From assembly GCA_028280515.1 (NCBI GenBank), contig JANQLP010000026.1:1-64000 (forward strand): a DNA stretch of 64,000 nucleotides, in the 5' to 3' direction. Source of the DNA: Hyphomicrobiales bacterium (GTDB taxonomy: Bacteria > Pseudomonadota > Alphaproteobacteria > Rhizobiales > Methyloligellaceae). The notes beneath the pieces are model-generated. The model did not search any database and was not told where the DNA came from. It saw only the letters and a program-made list of their open reading frames with translations. A program made the translations under genes and the position numbers. Below are positions 27,651 to 37,249 of this stretch, one piece after another (within the stretch, counting starts at the first letter, position 1; each line of letters begins with the position of its first letter).

Positions 27651-29195
27651 ATGTCGAATCATGGCGACTATCTCTATGGCAACGGCCCGAAAGACGGGCT
27701 GAATGCCATGGCGGCCAACGACGATCTCAATGACGGTTTCCGGGCGCGCAGTCCTGCGGAGGCTTTGGAACCGGCGCGCGCACCGGAGCCCCCAAGCGGG
27801 CGCAAGCGGCGGCGCACGCATCCGTTCCTGATGCTGATCAACGGTGCGATGACGCTCGCCGTGGTCGCGTTTTTGGGTTTTCTGGGACTGGTCTATTACG
27901 GCAAAAAGCAATTCGACGCGCCAGGTCCGCTCACCCACTCGACCGTTTTTGTGATTCCCAAGGGCGAAGGCCTTCGGGCAATTGCCGAGCGGCTGGAGCG
28001 CGAGAGCATCATTTCCGACCGCGTCACGTTTGTCGGCAGCGCCTACTATTTCAGTGTGCAGGGCGATCTGAAGGCCGGTGAATACGAGATCCGCAAACAT
28101 GCGAGCATGCGTGACGTGTTGGACAAGCTGGTCGAGGGACGCGCGGTGCTGCACAAGGTCAGTATTCCGGAAGGCCTGACCAGCGAGCAGGTCGTGGCGC
28201 GGCTGAACGGCCACGAGATGCTCAAGGGCGAGATCAGGGCGATCCCCGCGGAAGGGTCCTTGCTGCCCGATACCTACAAGTTCTCGCGTCACATGACGCG
28301 CCAGGACCTGATCGACCGCATGCAGGCGGAGCAACAGAAGTTTGTGACACGGCTCTGGAAAAGCCGTAAAGCGGGCCTGCCGATCTCAACCCCGCAGGAA
28401 GCCATCATTCTGGCGTCGATCGTCGAGAAAGAAACGGGTCGTGCGGATGAACGGGCGCGTATCGCGGGCGTCTTCGTCAACCGGTTGAACAAGGGCATGC
28501 CGCTGCAGTCCGACCCGACCGTGATCTACGGGCTGGTGGGCGGAAAAGGCAAGCTCGGGCGGGGGATTCTGAGAAGCGAACTGCAACGCGAAACACCTTA
28601 CAACACATACAAGGTCAGGGGATTGACTCCGACGCCTATTGCCAACCCGGGCAGAGCGGCCATCGAGGCGGTGCTCAACCCCGCAGAGACTACTGACCTC
28701 TTCTTCGTTGCCGATGGCACTGGCGGTCATGCGTTTGCTCCGACGCTCGCGAAGCACAATCAGAACGTCGCCGTCTGGCGCAGAATCGAGCGCGAGCGGC
28801 GTCAAAAGGCAGAGGCGGAAGCGAAAGCGAAGGCGCTTGCTGCCGCAAACGCCGCCGCTGGCGAGCAGGCACCGGCGGGAACACCAGGTGCCGTGCAGGT
28901 GCCGGCCGGGACGCCGCAACAACCGGGACAGGCGGCGACGAATCCCACGGTTTCGGGCCTCGCTGCAGAATCGGCGCCCGGCGGTGTCGACAACAGCGTT
29001 CTCGAAGGTCTGAACATCAGGCTGCCCCAGCCGGGTGACCCCGCCGCCGTACCGACAGCACCACCTGCGGCCGCCCCGCCGGCTGCAGCCCCGGTCGCGT
29101 CTGCGCCAGCGGCGCCGGCACCATCAACTGCTGCGGCGGCCAATGTGGGTACGGCCGCTTCGATCCCGCTGCCCAAGCGAAAGCCCGGCCGGTAA
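27651..29195 (+). CDS. mltG: Endolytic murein transglycosylase MltG with long Pro/Ala-rich tail
   Basis: A 514-residue YceG-family enzyme that cuts nascent glycan strands and helps set their length. A TM segment (LMLINGAMTLAVVAFLGFLG) near 58-80 follows a basic N-terminus. A LysM-like region and the catalytic domain come next, with IPEGLTSEQ, ILASIVEKETG (catalytic Glu) and LQSDPTVIYG. From about residue 385 the protein is low-complexity (Ala, Pro, Gly, Gln), ending in PLPKRKPGR. E. coli MltG has 340 residues, so the tail is an added feature, probably periplasmic. It follows fabF, as in many proteobacteria. Confidence 0.93.
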   Translation: MSNHGDYLYGNGPKDGLNAMAANDDLNDGFRARSPAEALEPARAPEPPSGRKRRRTHPFLMLINGAMTLAVVAFLGFLGLVYYGKKQFDAPGPLTHSTVFVIPKGEGLRAIAERLERESIISDRVTFVGSAYYFSVQGDLKAGEYEIRKHASMRDVLDKLVEGRAVLHKVSIPEGLTSEQVVARLNGHEMLKGEIRAIPAEGSLLPDTYKFSRHMTRQDLIDRMQAEQQKFVTRLWKSRKAGLPISTPQEAIILASIVEKETGRADERARIAGVFVNRLNKGMPLQSDPTVIYGLVGGKGKLGRGILRSELQRETPYNTYKVRGLTPTPIANPGRAAIEAVLNPAETTDLFFVADGTGGHAFAPTLAKHNQNVAVWRRIERERRQKAEAEAKAKALAAANAAAGEQAPAGTPGAVQVPAGTPQQPGQAATNPTVSGLAAESAPGGVDNSVLEGLNIRLPQPGDPAAVPTAPPAAAPPAAAPVASAPAAPAPSTAAAANVGTAASIPLPKRKPGR

Positions 29196-29358
29196 TCCCG
29201 AAAACGCGCACTGCCCAAGGGCCGCGCTCGTCGGCTGGTGGCTTGTTGGCGGACCCGTCAACACGTACAGTTCGAGCGGATTCGGGTGAGTCGCGGGCAG
29301 GCGGCAAGGGCGCGCCGGCGCCCGCATTCATCGTCTGATCGGGGCAGGGGGACTATCA

Positions 29359-30246
29359 ATGCCGCTGATGAGCATGACCGGGTTTGGCCGCAGCGATGGC
29401 CGCCACGGCCAGTACAGCTGGACATGGGAAATCCGGACCGTGAACGGTCGTGGTCTGGACATCCGGTTGCGCCTGCCACCGGGTCACGACACGCTCGAGC
29501 AGCCGATACGCGAGGCCTGCAAGTCCCGGCTTGCGCGCGGCAACTGCACCCTGGCACTGACGATGCAGCGCGACACGTCGGATGTCGTGGCGCGGCTCAA
29601 CGAAGGTATGTTCCGCCAAGTCGCCGATGCGGCCGAAAGGGCGCGTGAGATCGCCAATGTGGCGCCGCCGACCCTCGACGGATTGCTGGCCATGCGGGGC
29701 GTCATCGAACTGGTCGAAGACGAGGAGGGCGAGGCGGAGATGCAGGCGCGCCTGGATGCGGTGCTGAGCAGCTTCGAGATGGCGGTGGACGCCGTCAAAC
29801 AGGCGCGTCGGGACGAGGGCGGTCATCTGGGGGTGGCAATTGAAGCGCTGCTCACCGAAATCGAGACGCTTGTCGCGACGATTGAACGCGCGCCCGCGCG
29901 TGCGCCGGAGGCGATTGGAAAAAGGCTCCGCGAGCAGGTCGCGAAGCTCATGGAAGAACCGTCCGGCCTGGACGAACAGCGCTTGCACCAGGAGGCGGTC
30001 CTGCTTGCGGCGAAGGCGGACGTGGAGGAGGAGATCGCGCGGCTGAAAGCGCATATTGCGGCGGCCCGGGATCTGCTCAAGGCGGAAGAGCCGGTCGGGC
30101 GCCGTTTCGAATTTCTCGCGCAGGAGTTCAACAGGGAGGCGAACACGATTTGCTCGAAATCCAACGATACCGAAATCACCCAGGCCGGGCTTGCCCTGAA
30201 GGCCGCGATCGACCGCCTGCGCGAACAGGTGCAGAATATTGAGTAG
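29359..30246 (+). CDS. yicC: YicC/YloC family endoribonuclease
   Basis: A 295-residue protein with MSMTGFGRSDG at the start, the WEIRTVNGRGLDIRLRLP segment, and a coiled, charged middle. The C-terminal block EFLAQEFNREANTICSKSND carries the conserved residues of the family. YicC proteins are endoribonucleases acting on specific RNAs. The yicC-gmk pairing is widely conserved; the gmk start overlaps the yicC stop. Confidence 0.92.
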   Translation: MPLMSMTGFGRSDGRHGQYSWTWEIRTVNGRGLDIRLRLPPGHDTLEQPIREACKSRLARGNCTLALTMQRDTSDVVARLNEGMFRQVADAAERAREIANVAPPTLDGLLAMRGVIELVEDEEGEAEMQARLDAVLSSFEMAVDAVKQARRDEGGHLGVAIEALLTEIETLVATIERAPARAPEAIGKRLREQVAKLMEEPSGLDEQRLHQEAVLLAAKADVEEEIARLKAHIAAARDLLKAEEPVGRRFEFLAQEFNREANTICSKSNDTEITQAGLALKAAIDRLREQVQNIE

Positions 30247-30883
30247 GGCAACGCCGAACATAGACAGGCGCGGTCTGATGCTCGTGCTCTCTTCGCCGTC
30301 CGGGGCGGGAAAGACGACGCTCTCGCGGAAGCTGCTCGAAGCGGAGCCCGGCATTGAGATGTCGGTGTCCGTCACCACGCGGCCGATGCGGCCCGGCGAG
30401 GTGGACGGCAAGGACTACATTTTCCGCAGCGAAGCGGACTTTGTCGACATGCGCGATGACAACGGACTGCTCGAGTGGGCGCGGGTTTTCGATAACCTCT
30501 ACGGGACTCCGAGAGAACCGGTCGAGCGTGCGCTTCGCGACGGCCAGGATGTGCTGTTCGATATCGATTGGCAGGGCACTCAGCAATTGCGCGAAAACAT
30601 GGGTGACGATCTGGTCAGCGTCTTCATACTCCCGCCCTCCGCAGACGCACTGGCGGAACGGCTCAAGACACGGGCGCAGGACCCGCCGGAGGTCGTTGCA
30701 AACCGTATGAGCAAGGCGTCCGATGAGCTGAGTCACTGGGCCGAATACGATTACGTCATCGTCAATCACGATGTTGAGGACAGTCTGCAAGAGCTGCGCA
30801 GCATTCTTGCCGCGGAACGGATCAAGCGGACCCGCCGGAGCGGATTGACGGATTTTGTCAGGCAGCTTCAATCCGATCTCTAG
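30239..30883 (+). CDS. gmk: Guanylate kinase
   Basis: A 214-residue GMP kinase. The P-loop SPSGAGKTT follows RRGLMLVLS, and the GMP-binding segment TTRPMRPGEVDGKDY is intact. The alphaproteobacterial N-terminus (NIDRRGLMLVLS) is only reached from a TTG at 30239, inside the end of yicC; an internal ATG at 30278 would cut it to MLVLSSPSG. It converges with rsmA, with 23 nt between the stops. Confidence 0.94.
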   Translation: MSRATPNIDRRGLMLVLSSPSGAGKTTLSRKLLEAEPGIEMSVSVTTRPMRPGEVDGKDYIFRSEADFVDMRDDNGLLEWARVFDNLYGTPREPVERALRDGQDVLFDIDWQGTQQLRENMGDDLVSVFILPPSADALAERLKTRAQDPPEVVANRMSKASDELSHWAEYDYVIVNHDVEDSLQELRSILAAERIKRTRRSGLTDFVRQLQSDL

Positions 30884-30906
30884 CGCGGCCATGTAGAAGG
30901 CTGATA

Positions 30907-31758
30907 TTACGTGTTTTTTTCATGCCATGCGCGGCTGAGCGCGCAGAACTGCTCAACCGACAGGGCCTCCGCGCGCAGGGCAGCGTCTATGCCGGCGGCT
31001 TCAAGCAGTTCTTCGGGCACGGGCGTCACGCGCTTCAGGCTTTGCCGGAGCATCTTGCGGCGCTGGCCGAACGCGGCAGCGACGACCTGTTCAAGCGCGG
31101 CCCGCGATCCGGCATTTGCAGGTTCGGCGATGGGTACGAATTCCACGAGGCTCGATTCGACCTTCGGTGCGGGCGTGAAGGCACGCGGGGGAAGGGTCAG
31201 GACCGTCCGTGCCCGTGTACGCCACTGCGCCAGGATCGAAAGCCGTCCGTAGCTCTTGATGTTCGGTTCCGACACGATCCGCTGCGCGACTTCGCGCTGG
31301 AACATGAGCACCATCCGCTCGTACCACGGCGGCCATGGCTCGGCGCTCAGCCAGTGCACCAGCAATTCCGTGGACGCGCCGTAGGGCAGGTTGGCAACGA
31401 TACGCGCCGGCGATGGCGCTACGGCTGAAAGGTCGGTCTCAAGCGCATCACCCTCGATGATTTTGAGCTGCCCGGGATAATGCTCGGAAATCTGCTGGAG
31501 AATGGGCAGGCAGCGCCGGTCGCGCTCGATGGCGGTTACGGTGGCGGCGCCCTCAAGGAGCAGGGCGCGCGTCAGACCCCCGGGACCCGCGCCGACCTCG
31601 ACGACGTTGACGCCCTCAAGTGGCCCCGCCGCCCGGGCGATACGGCGGGTCAGGTTCAGATCGAGGATGAAGTTCTGCCCAAGGCTCTTGCGCGCGGAGA
31701 GTCCATGCGCGCGGATCACCTCGCTCAATGTGGGAAGGCCGTCGGGCGTGCCGGTCAC
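30907..31758 (-). CDS. rsmA: 16S rRNA dimethyladenosine transferase
   Basis: A 283-residue SAM-dependent enzyme that dimethylates two adjacent adenosines near the 3' end of 16S r[16 protein letters not shown] is the family N-terminal block. [15 protein letters not shown] is the SAM-binding loop, and NLPYGAST the catalytic motif IV. Its start overlaps the pdxA stop (ATGA), and pdxA-rsmA pairing is the usual arrangement. Confidence 0.95.
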   Translation of the reverse strand: MTGTPDGLPTLSEVIRAHGLSARKSLGQNFILDLNLTRRIARAAGPLEGVNVVEVGAGPGGLTRALLLEGAATVTAIERDRRCLPILQQISEHYPGQLKIIEGDALETDLSAVAPSPARIVANLPYGASTELLVHWLSAEPWPPWYERMVLMFQREVAQRIVSEPNIKSYGRLSILAQWRTRARTVLTLPPRAFTPAPKVESSLVEFVPIAEPANAGSRAALEQVVAAAFGQRRKMLRQSLKRVTPVPEELLEAAGIDAALRAEALSVEQFCALSRAWHEKNT

Positions 31759-32792
31759 GTGGTTTCGAGCTGACGGCTCGCCATGGCGTCGGCAAGCCGT
31801 AGCGCTTCGATCAGGCTGCCCGGATGCGCCGTGCCGCTGCCAGCCAGGGCGTAGGCAGTCCCATGGTCCGGGCTGGTGCGAATGATCGGGAGCCCGAGGG
31901 TGGTGTTGACCGTCTTGTCGAACGCCAGCGTCTTGACCGGAATGAGCGCCTGATCGTGATACATCGCGACGATGGCGTCGTACCGTGCGCGGACGCGTTC
32001 CTGGAAAACCGCATCCGCGGACATCGGGCCCGTGACGTCGATGCCCTTCGCCTTCAGGGTGGTGACCGCTGGAGTGATGATGGACTGTTCCTCACAGCCC
32101 AACGTGCCGTCTTCGCCCGCATGGGGGTTCAGTCCGGTTATCCCGATACGCGGCGCGGAGATGCCGAAGAACGTGTCGAAAGCGCGCACTGCGATCTCCA
32201 CTGTTTCGACGATGAGCGGTTCGTTCAGCGCTGTCGGTACATCCTTGAGCGGTATATGAACCGTGACCGGTATGACACGCAGCGCGCCGCTTGTGAGCAG
32301 CATGATGGGGCGCGGGACGTTCGCACCGTCCGCACACAACTGGGCCAGGAACTCCGTGTGGCCGGGATGGGAAAACCCTGAGTCCGACAGCAGTTTCTTG
32401 TTGATCGGGTTTGTCACGAGCGCGGGCGTGCGCCGGTCGCGCGTCCACTCAAAGCCCAATTCAATCGCCTTGATGATCGCCGGTGCGCTCGAGCTTTGCG
32501 GCATACCTGCCGCGACAGGGCCGGGCACTCTCAGGGGACAGACCGGAAGCGCGCGTGCAAAGTGTGCGCTTGCATCTTCGGGAGTGTCGGTCTCCTGGAT
32601 CGGCACGTGCAAACCGAGCGCCTCGGCGCGTGTAGCAAACACATCGGGGTCGCCGATGGCCACAAATGGCGGCACGGCTGTTTTGGCCCGCTCCGCCCAC
32701 GCCATAACCGTGCAATCGGGACCGATCCCTGCCGGATCGCCCATGGTGAGCGCGAGGGGAGGTGCTGCCGTTACTGAAGAGTGCGTGGGCAT
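31755..32792 (-). CDS. pdxA: 4-hydroxythreonine-4-phosphate dehydrogenase
   Basis: A 345-residue NAD-dependent enzyme of pyridoxal-phosphate synthesis. The N-terminal [11 protein letters not shown] is diagnostic. The divalent-metal histidines are in [21 protein letters not shown] and [12 protein letters not shown]. It lies between the SurA-like gene and rsmA in the lptFGD-surA-pdxA-rsmA order familiar from E. coli and alphaproteobacteria. Confidence 0.96.
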   Translation of the reverse strand: MPTHSSVTAAPPLALTMGDPAGIGPDCTVMAWAERAKTAVPPFVAIGDPDVFATRAEALGLHVPIQETDTPEDASAHFARALPVCPLRVPGPVAAGMPQSSSAPAIIKAIELGFEWTRDRRTPALVTNPINKKLLSDSGFSHPGHTEFLAQLCADGANVPRPIMLLTSGALRVIPVTVHIPLKDVPTALNEPLIVETVEIAVRAFDTFFGISAPRIGITGLNPHAGEDGTLGCEEQSIITPAVTTLKAKGIDVTGPMSADAVFQERVRARYDAIVAMYHDQALIPVKTLAFDKTVNTTLGLPIIRTSPDHGTAYALAGSGTAHPGSLIEALRLADAMASRQLETT

Positions 32793-32834
32793 GACGTGCC
32801 GGGACCGGATTCACCGTTTTGGATCGACTGGCCC

Positions 32835-33785
32835 CTAGCGGTATTCCACGAACGCATCTTGACGCAAGTCCCTTAGATGTCGCCGCGCAAGAATATTGTA
32901 TTCCTGCGATATCAGTTTGGTGCGCACTTCGCGGCGCTGCTCGTCGTTGCGGGCCACGGAGCGACGCGCGCACACGGCGTAGAGTTCGATGCCGGAGGAG
33001 GTGATCGTCGGCGGCGTCATACGCCCGTCGTCGGTCGCAAGAAGGATCGCTCGCGTCGGTTGAACCAGTTGCTGGGCGGTTTTTCGGCCGACCGATTTAA
33101 CTGACGTTCTGCGTAAGCGCCCGACGACCTGCTCGATGTTGGTGCATGACGTGATGCGCCTGCGCAACTGCTCGGCCTCGACAAGGCGGTTGGCAATTGT
33201 GCGCTGGTCTGGACTCTCGGGCAGTTCGAGCCGGACGCGCTGCAGCTGAAATTCGGTCGCCTTCTTTGTTCCCTCCGCGGGCTGTTCTTCCGACAAGGCC
33301 TCGTCGACCTGCGACGCATTGACGGAAACCTGACCCCGGAATTTCTGTTGCACGACGTTCCGCCAGGCGAGGCGTGCCCGAATTTGCTCTTTCATGGTCG
33401 ATCCGTTGACCCCGAGTTGGGCGAGGGACGCCAACAACTGGTCGCGGTTCATTTTGTTGGACTGGGCCACACGATCCAGAACCTGATTGATCTGGTCGTC
33501 GGAAACGACGACACCGTTCTTTGTGGCTTCCTGGGTCTGAATACGCTCCGCGACGAGGTCCTCGATGACCTGTTTGCGCAACGCCGCGGAGGGCTCCTTG
33601 CGTGCCGTAACCTTCAGCAACCGCATCCGCTGCGTGATGTCGTAGTTGGTGATCGGCTCGTCGTTCACCAGCGCGACAATCGATTGCTCGTTCTGCGCGC
33701 GTACGTCCGTCGCGGCGAGCAACGTTGCGCCAGCCAGAAGAAGGGCCATTGCGACCAGTCGTTTCAGGTGTGCTTCAAACGTCAT
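32835..33785 (-). CDS. SurA N-terminal domain periplasmic chaperone
   Basis: A 316-residue protein with a signal peptide (VAMALLLAGATLLAATDVRA). The SurA N-domain follows: VALVNDEPITNYDITQRMRLLK, ALRKQVIEDLVAERIQTQEA and SQLGVNGS-type helices. I see no clear parvulin PPIase domain. The second half is shorter than in E. coli SurA (428 aa, two parvulin domains), so this looks like the chaperone core plus a divergent C-part. It probably escorts outer-membrane proteins; its neighbour LptD is a known SurA client in E. coli. The symbol surA is withheld because of the missing domains. Confidence 0.8.
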   Translation of the reverse strand: MTFEAHLKRLVAMALLLAGATLLAATDVRAQNEQSIVALVNDEPITNYDITQRMRLLKVTARKEPSAALRKQVIEDLVAERIQTQEATKNGVVVSDDQINQVLDRVAQSNKMNRDQLLASLAQLGVNGSTMKEQIRARLAWRNVVQQKFRGQVSVNASQVDEALSEEQPAEGTKKATEFQLQRVRLELPESPDQRTIANRLVEAEQLRRRITSCTNIEQVVGRLRRTSVKSVGRKTAQQLVQPTRAILLATDDGRMTPPTITSSGIELYAVCARRSVARNDEQRREVRTKLISQEYNILARRHLRDLRQDAFVEYR

Positions 33786-33842
33786 GATGCCTGATCAACT
33801 CATTACCAGAGATCGAGTGCCTTTTGCCGCCGGGACTTTCCC

Positions 33843-36143
33843 TTACGATTCGGAATCGATTCCCGTTTTCAAATCAAATGCGCCGAGGTGTTTAAACTCG
33901 AACCTGACCATTACGGACTCGTTCGGCTCGATATCACGATCGCGGATGAACGTCTCCTCGTAAGTAACTGTCAGGGCGAAACAATCGTCGGCGTACTTAA
34001 GGCCCAAGGCATCGGAAATGCGTTGCGATCCTTCTATGTCGTAACGCATCCTGCCGACCAGATACCAGTTCTCAACCAGCCGGAGCGTTCCCGAGCCCTG
34101 TACCTCCTCGCGGTCGGTTGGAATGCCAAGCGACGGCTGCGCGTTCAGGTTCGCATAAACGACGCTGCCGGTTGCCGCTCCGTAGCTCGCCGTCGCCGCC
34201 AAGTCGGTCCGGCGAATAGAGAAATCGTCCTCGTCGAACCGCGCCTGCGCGACAAATCCGAAATACCGGATCGGTTGAATGTACAAGCCGGCGACATAGT
34301 CCGACGTGTCCGTGCCAAGACCGCTGTCGGTGGTGAAATCGTTATCGCCTGCGATCTGATAGCTCTGTCCGAATACCGCTTGTGCGTATCCGCCGTCATA
34401 TCGCTGCAGAGTGTAGCGGACGCCGACATTGGCCCGCGTGCCGCTTTCAATACGGTCGTATCCGGAGAACTTGTCGAGGTCGAACAGCAACGTGTCGTCG
34501 AACACGAGACTGCGCGAGTCCTCGTTCGGCACGTCGAACTGGTCGACGGTCGTGGGCCGCGCGATGATCTGGGCGATCGGTTCGACGACATGGGCCGCGT
34601 TTGCGGTATGGCGAACGAACGGGAAGCGATATTCGATGCCGGCCGACGCGGTGCCGCGCAACGTGGTTCCGCCGGATTCGGCAACGCCCGTCCACGGGTC
34701 GACAAACGAGGAATTGTCATAGATGTCGCCGCGCGCGGTCGCGAACGGGGTGATGACCTGCCCGCGGCGGTCGATGATCTGCTTGCGCCATTTGACCTCG
34801 GTGATCAACCGGTTCGAATCCGTGCCGTTGTCGTCACGGGTCAGGCTCATGATGTTGGTGTCGAAACTGAGTTCACCGCCGAGAACCGGATCCGAGAAAA
34901 TATAATTGTAGTCGATGATCGGAAGGACGGTTGGTTCGGAATTCGGCGTGTCCGAAAAAGTCAGGCCGCCGAAATGGTATACCCGTGCGTCAAAGTAATT
35001 CCGGTCGCGTTGGCCGATCAGAAAGCCCTCGGAGACCCGGTCCGTCGCTAGGATATTGTCGATGTCATAGAAACGGCGGAACGTATCGTCCGTCTCTGCC
35101 GTGACGTCCCAGCCCCAGGTCCAGTACTCGTTGATCCGGAAGTTGCCGCGCGTATCGATCGAACCGCGGAAATCCCTGTCACTGGTCGAGAAATTGTTGT
35201 CCGGATCCTGCTGATCGATGCCGTAGAGATTGACGTCGTACTGGCCGTTTCGCGTTCTGTGGCGCCAGTTTCCTTTGAACAGGACCCCCTGTTCCGAAGT
35301 GTACATCGGTGCGAACGTGAAGTCGTAGTTCGGCGCAAGCGCGAAGTAGTACGGCGTCTCCGCAACGAAGCCGAGGTCGCTTGAGTTGCCGAAACGTGGG
35401 ATCAGGAAGCCGGACTTGCGCTTCACGGACGGGTCGGCGTGCTTGAAGTAGGGCAGTTTCGCGATCGGTACGCCCCACATCTCGAACGAGGCGTTCTCAT
35501 ATTCGATCGTCGCCTGCGATTTCTTGTGAATGATCTTCTTGGCCTTGATCTGCCAGGTCGGCGGCTTGTTCGGATTGTCCTCACACGGTTTGCACGGTGT
35601 GAACACGGCGCTGTTGAAGACCGTCACATCGCCCTTCTGCCGCGTTGCGCTGGCGGCGGCAATCCGGGCGTCCTGCTCTGTGACGATCTTCAGGGACTGG
35701 ATAAAGCCGTCGCGGAAATCATCGGTGAGCGTGAACCGGTTCGATTTGATGAGCGCGCCGGAGGGCTCCTTGATGCGGACATTGCCTTCCGCCCGCAGGA
35801 TGTTGTTGCCGCGCTCGTAAATCACCTTGTCGGCGAGCAGGGTGTAGTTGTTGTAATAAATCTCGACATTGCCCTGGGCGATGACCCGGTTGTTCTGGTT
35901 GTCGTAGATCATCTGGTCCGCCTGCAGCAGCATCGGCAGGGTCGAGTCCACTTGCTGGGCGGCGTCGACCGGAGACTGCGCACGGGCGCCCGGCTGGACT
36001 GCTGCATAGGTGAAGCTCGCCACGGATGCGAGCAGAACACGCGCCACCACGGACAGCATGGGCTTGCTGTTCCAGACGTACGTCATCCGGGCAGGGGTCA
36101 GTGCCCGGATCGCAGAGCGCATTTTCTGCCTAAGCTGCTGCAT
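33843..36143 (-). CDS. lptD: LPS-assembly protein LptD
   Basis: A 766-residue outer-membrane barrel from the ATG at 36143. After a signal-like segment (LLASVASFTYAAVQPGARA) comes the LptA-like OstA domain (LLQADQMIYDNQNNRVIAQGN). A long beta-barrel rich in alternating Tyr/Arg/Asp strands then runs to the C-terminus. Cysteines in FTPCKPCEDNP and, late, in DDCFALT may form the disulfides that activate LptD. LptD inserts LPS into the outer leaflet. It lies downstream of lptF and lptG, so one transcript can carry the inner- and outer-membrane ends of the pathway. The start is 6 nt after the lptG stop. Confidence 0.94.
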   Translation of the reverse strand: MQQLRQKMRSAIRALTPARMTYVWNSKPMLSVVARVLLASVASFTYAAVQPGARAQSPVDAAQQVDSTLPMLLQADQMIYDNQNNRVIAQGNVEIYYNNYTLLADKVIYERGNNILRAEGNVRIKEPSGALIKSNRFTLTDDFRDGFIQSLKIVTEQDARIAAASATRQKGDVTVFNSAVFTPCKPCEDNPNKPPTWQIKAKKIIHKKSQATIEYENASFEMWGVPIAKLPYFKHADPSVKRKSGFLIPRFGNSSDLGFVAETPYYFALAPNYDFTFAPMYTSEQGVLFKGNWRHRTRNGQYDVNLYGIDQQDPDNNFSTSDRDFRGSIDTRGNFRINEYWTWGWDVTAETDDTFRRFYDIDNILATDRVSEGFLIGQRDRNYFDARVYHFGGLTFSDTPNSEPTVLPIIDYNYIFSDPVLGGELSFDTNIMSLTRDDNGTDSNRLITEVKWRKQIIDRRGQVITPFATARGDIYDNSSFVDPWTGVAESGGTTLRGTASAGIEYRFPFVRHTANAAHVVEPIAQIIARPTTVDQFDVPNEDSRSLVFDDTLLFDLDKFSGYDRIESGTRANVGVRYTLQRYDGGYAQAVFGQSYQIAGDNDFTTDSGLGTDTSDYVAGLYIQPIRYFGFVAQARFDEDDFSIRRTDLAATASYGAATGSVVYANLNAQPSLGIPTDREEVQGSGTLRLVENWYLVGRMRYDIEGSQRISDALGLKYADDCFALTVTYEETFIRDRDIEPNESVMVRFEFKHLGAFDLKTGIDSES

Positions 36144-36148
36144 CACGG

Positions 36149-37249
36149 TCAGCCGTCCTCCCGATGCAGCAGCACCGTTGCCGCCAGCAAGGTGCCAATT
36201 ACCGCAGGTGCCCATGCCGCGACCTCCGGCGCGGCAAGACCCGATCTTCCGATGTTGTGTGAGACCTCCCGGAACATGAAGAACACAAAGCCTGAACCCA
36301 ATCCGATAAGGGCCATGGTCTGAACTTTTCCGAAGCGGAAGGATTGAAGCGAACAGGTTGCGGCGAGCAAGACCATCACCACCATCAGCAGCGGCAACGA
36401 CAGCAGGATCTGGTAACGCATCTTGTGCCGCGTGGCCGGAAGCCCGGCCTTGTCGGCAAGATCGATGAAGTCCGGCAGCTCCCAGAACGACACGGATGAA
36501 ACCGTGCCCAGGCTGTCATTCACGTGGGTCGGGGTCAGGTGTGTGCTGACCAGATAGCTTTCGTAAAAGGCCGGCTCGCGTCCCGGCGCGCTCACGGTCG
36601 CATCTTTGAGGATCCAGTACCCCTTGTGCAGGTCGGCGGATTCTGCCTCGACGCGTTCGGCGAAATTCTTGTCCGCATCGAAATGCCAGATGCTGACGCC
36701 GCGCAGGGAAAGCCCGCGGTTGCTGACGATGTTCGCATGCATCACGGACTGGCCGTCGACGCCATCCTGCCGCAGCCACGCCCCCGCCGAGCGGGTGTCG
36801 AGGAACGAGGATTCCTTGCCGAAAGCATTCGCATACAAGCGCTCGGAAACACCGCGGGCATAGGAGGACATCGGCGAGAAGATCATCATCATGAACAGGC
36901 CGATCGCCACGCCGACGAAGATGCCCGGGGCGATGAACTGCCAGACGGACATGCCGGAAGCGCGCGCCACAACGAGTTCGGACTTTCTGCTGAGCATCAG
37001 CAGCGCGGCAATGGAGCCAATCAACACCGAAAACGGAATGACGATCTCCGTTCTTGCCGGAAGGCGAAGCAGCGAAATCATGACCAACGCTCCGGCACTC
37101 ACGGCCGTTCCGTCGTTCTTGCCGGCGCGGCGCAGCAATTCGATCATGTCGGCGAGGAAGATCAGCAGGCCGCAGACCAGCGTGACAGCCAAAATGGCTA
37201 TCAGAAAGCGCCATGAAACGTAGCGCGCAAAAGTCCACCCAGCAGTCAT
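36149..37249 (-). CDS. lptG: LPS export ABC transporter permease LptG
   Basis: A 366-residue inner-membrane protein of the YjgP/YjgQ family. TM segments near the N-terminus (FLIAILAVTLVCGLLIFLA and others) and C-terminus (LLMVVMVLLAATCSLQSFRFG) flank a periplasmic beta-jellyroll. LptF and LptG form the transmembrane channel that lifts LPS out of the inner membrane. The start overlaps the lptF stop (ATGA). Confidence 0.93.
   Translation of the reverse strand: MTAGWTFARYVSWRFLIAILAVTLVCGLLIFLADMIELLRRAGKNDGTAVSAGALVMISLLRLPARTEIVIPFSVLIGSIAALLMLSRKSELVVARASGMSVWQFIAPGIFVGVAIGLFMMMIFSPMSSYARGVSERLYANAFGKESSFLDTRSAGAWLRQDGVDGQSVMHANIVSNRGLSLRGVSIWHFDADKNFAERVEAESADLHKGYWILKDATVSAPGREPAFYESYLVSTHLTPTHVNDSLGTVSSVSFWELPDFIDLADKAGLPATRHKMRYQILLSLPLLMVVMVLLAATCSLQSFRFGKVQTMALIGLGSGFVFFMFREVSHNIGRSGLAAPEVAAWAPAVIGTLLAATVLLHREDG

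Noticed and set aside
34795-34820. GGTTCGAATCC, which looks like a tRNA T-loop
   Set aside because: It is inside the lptD coding frame (residues NRFES), and no acceptor stem, D-loop or anticodon arm can be folded around it.
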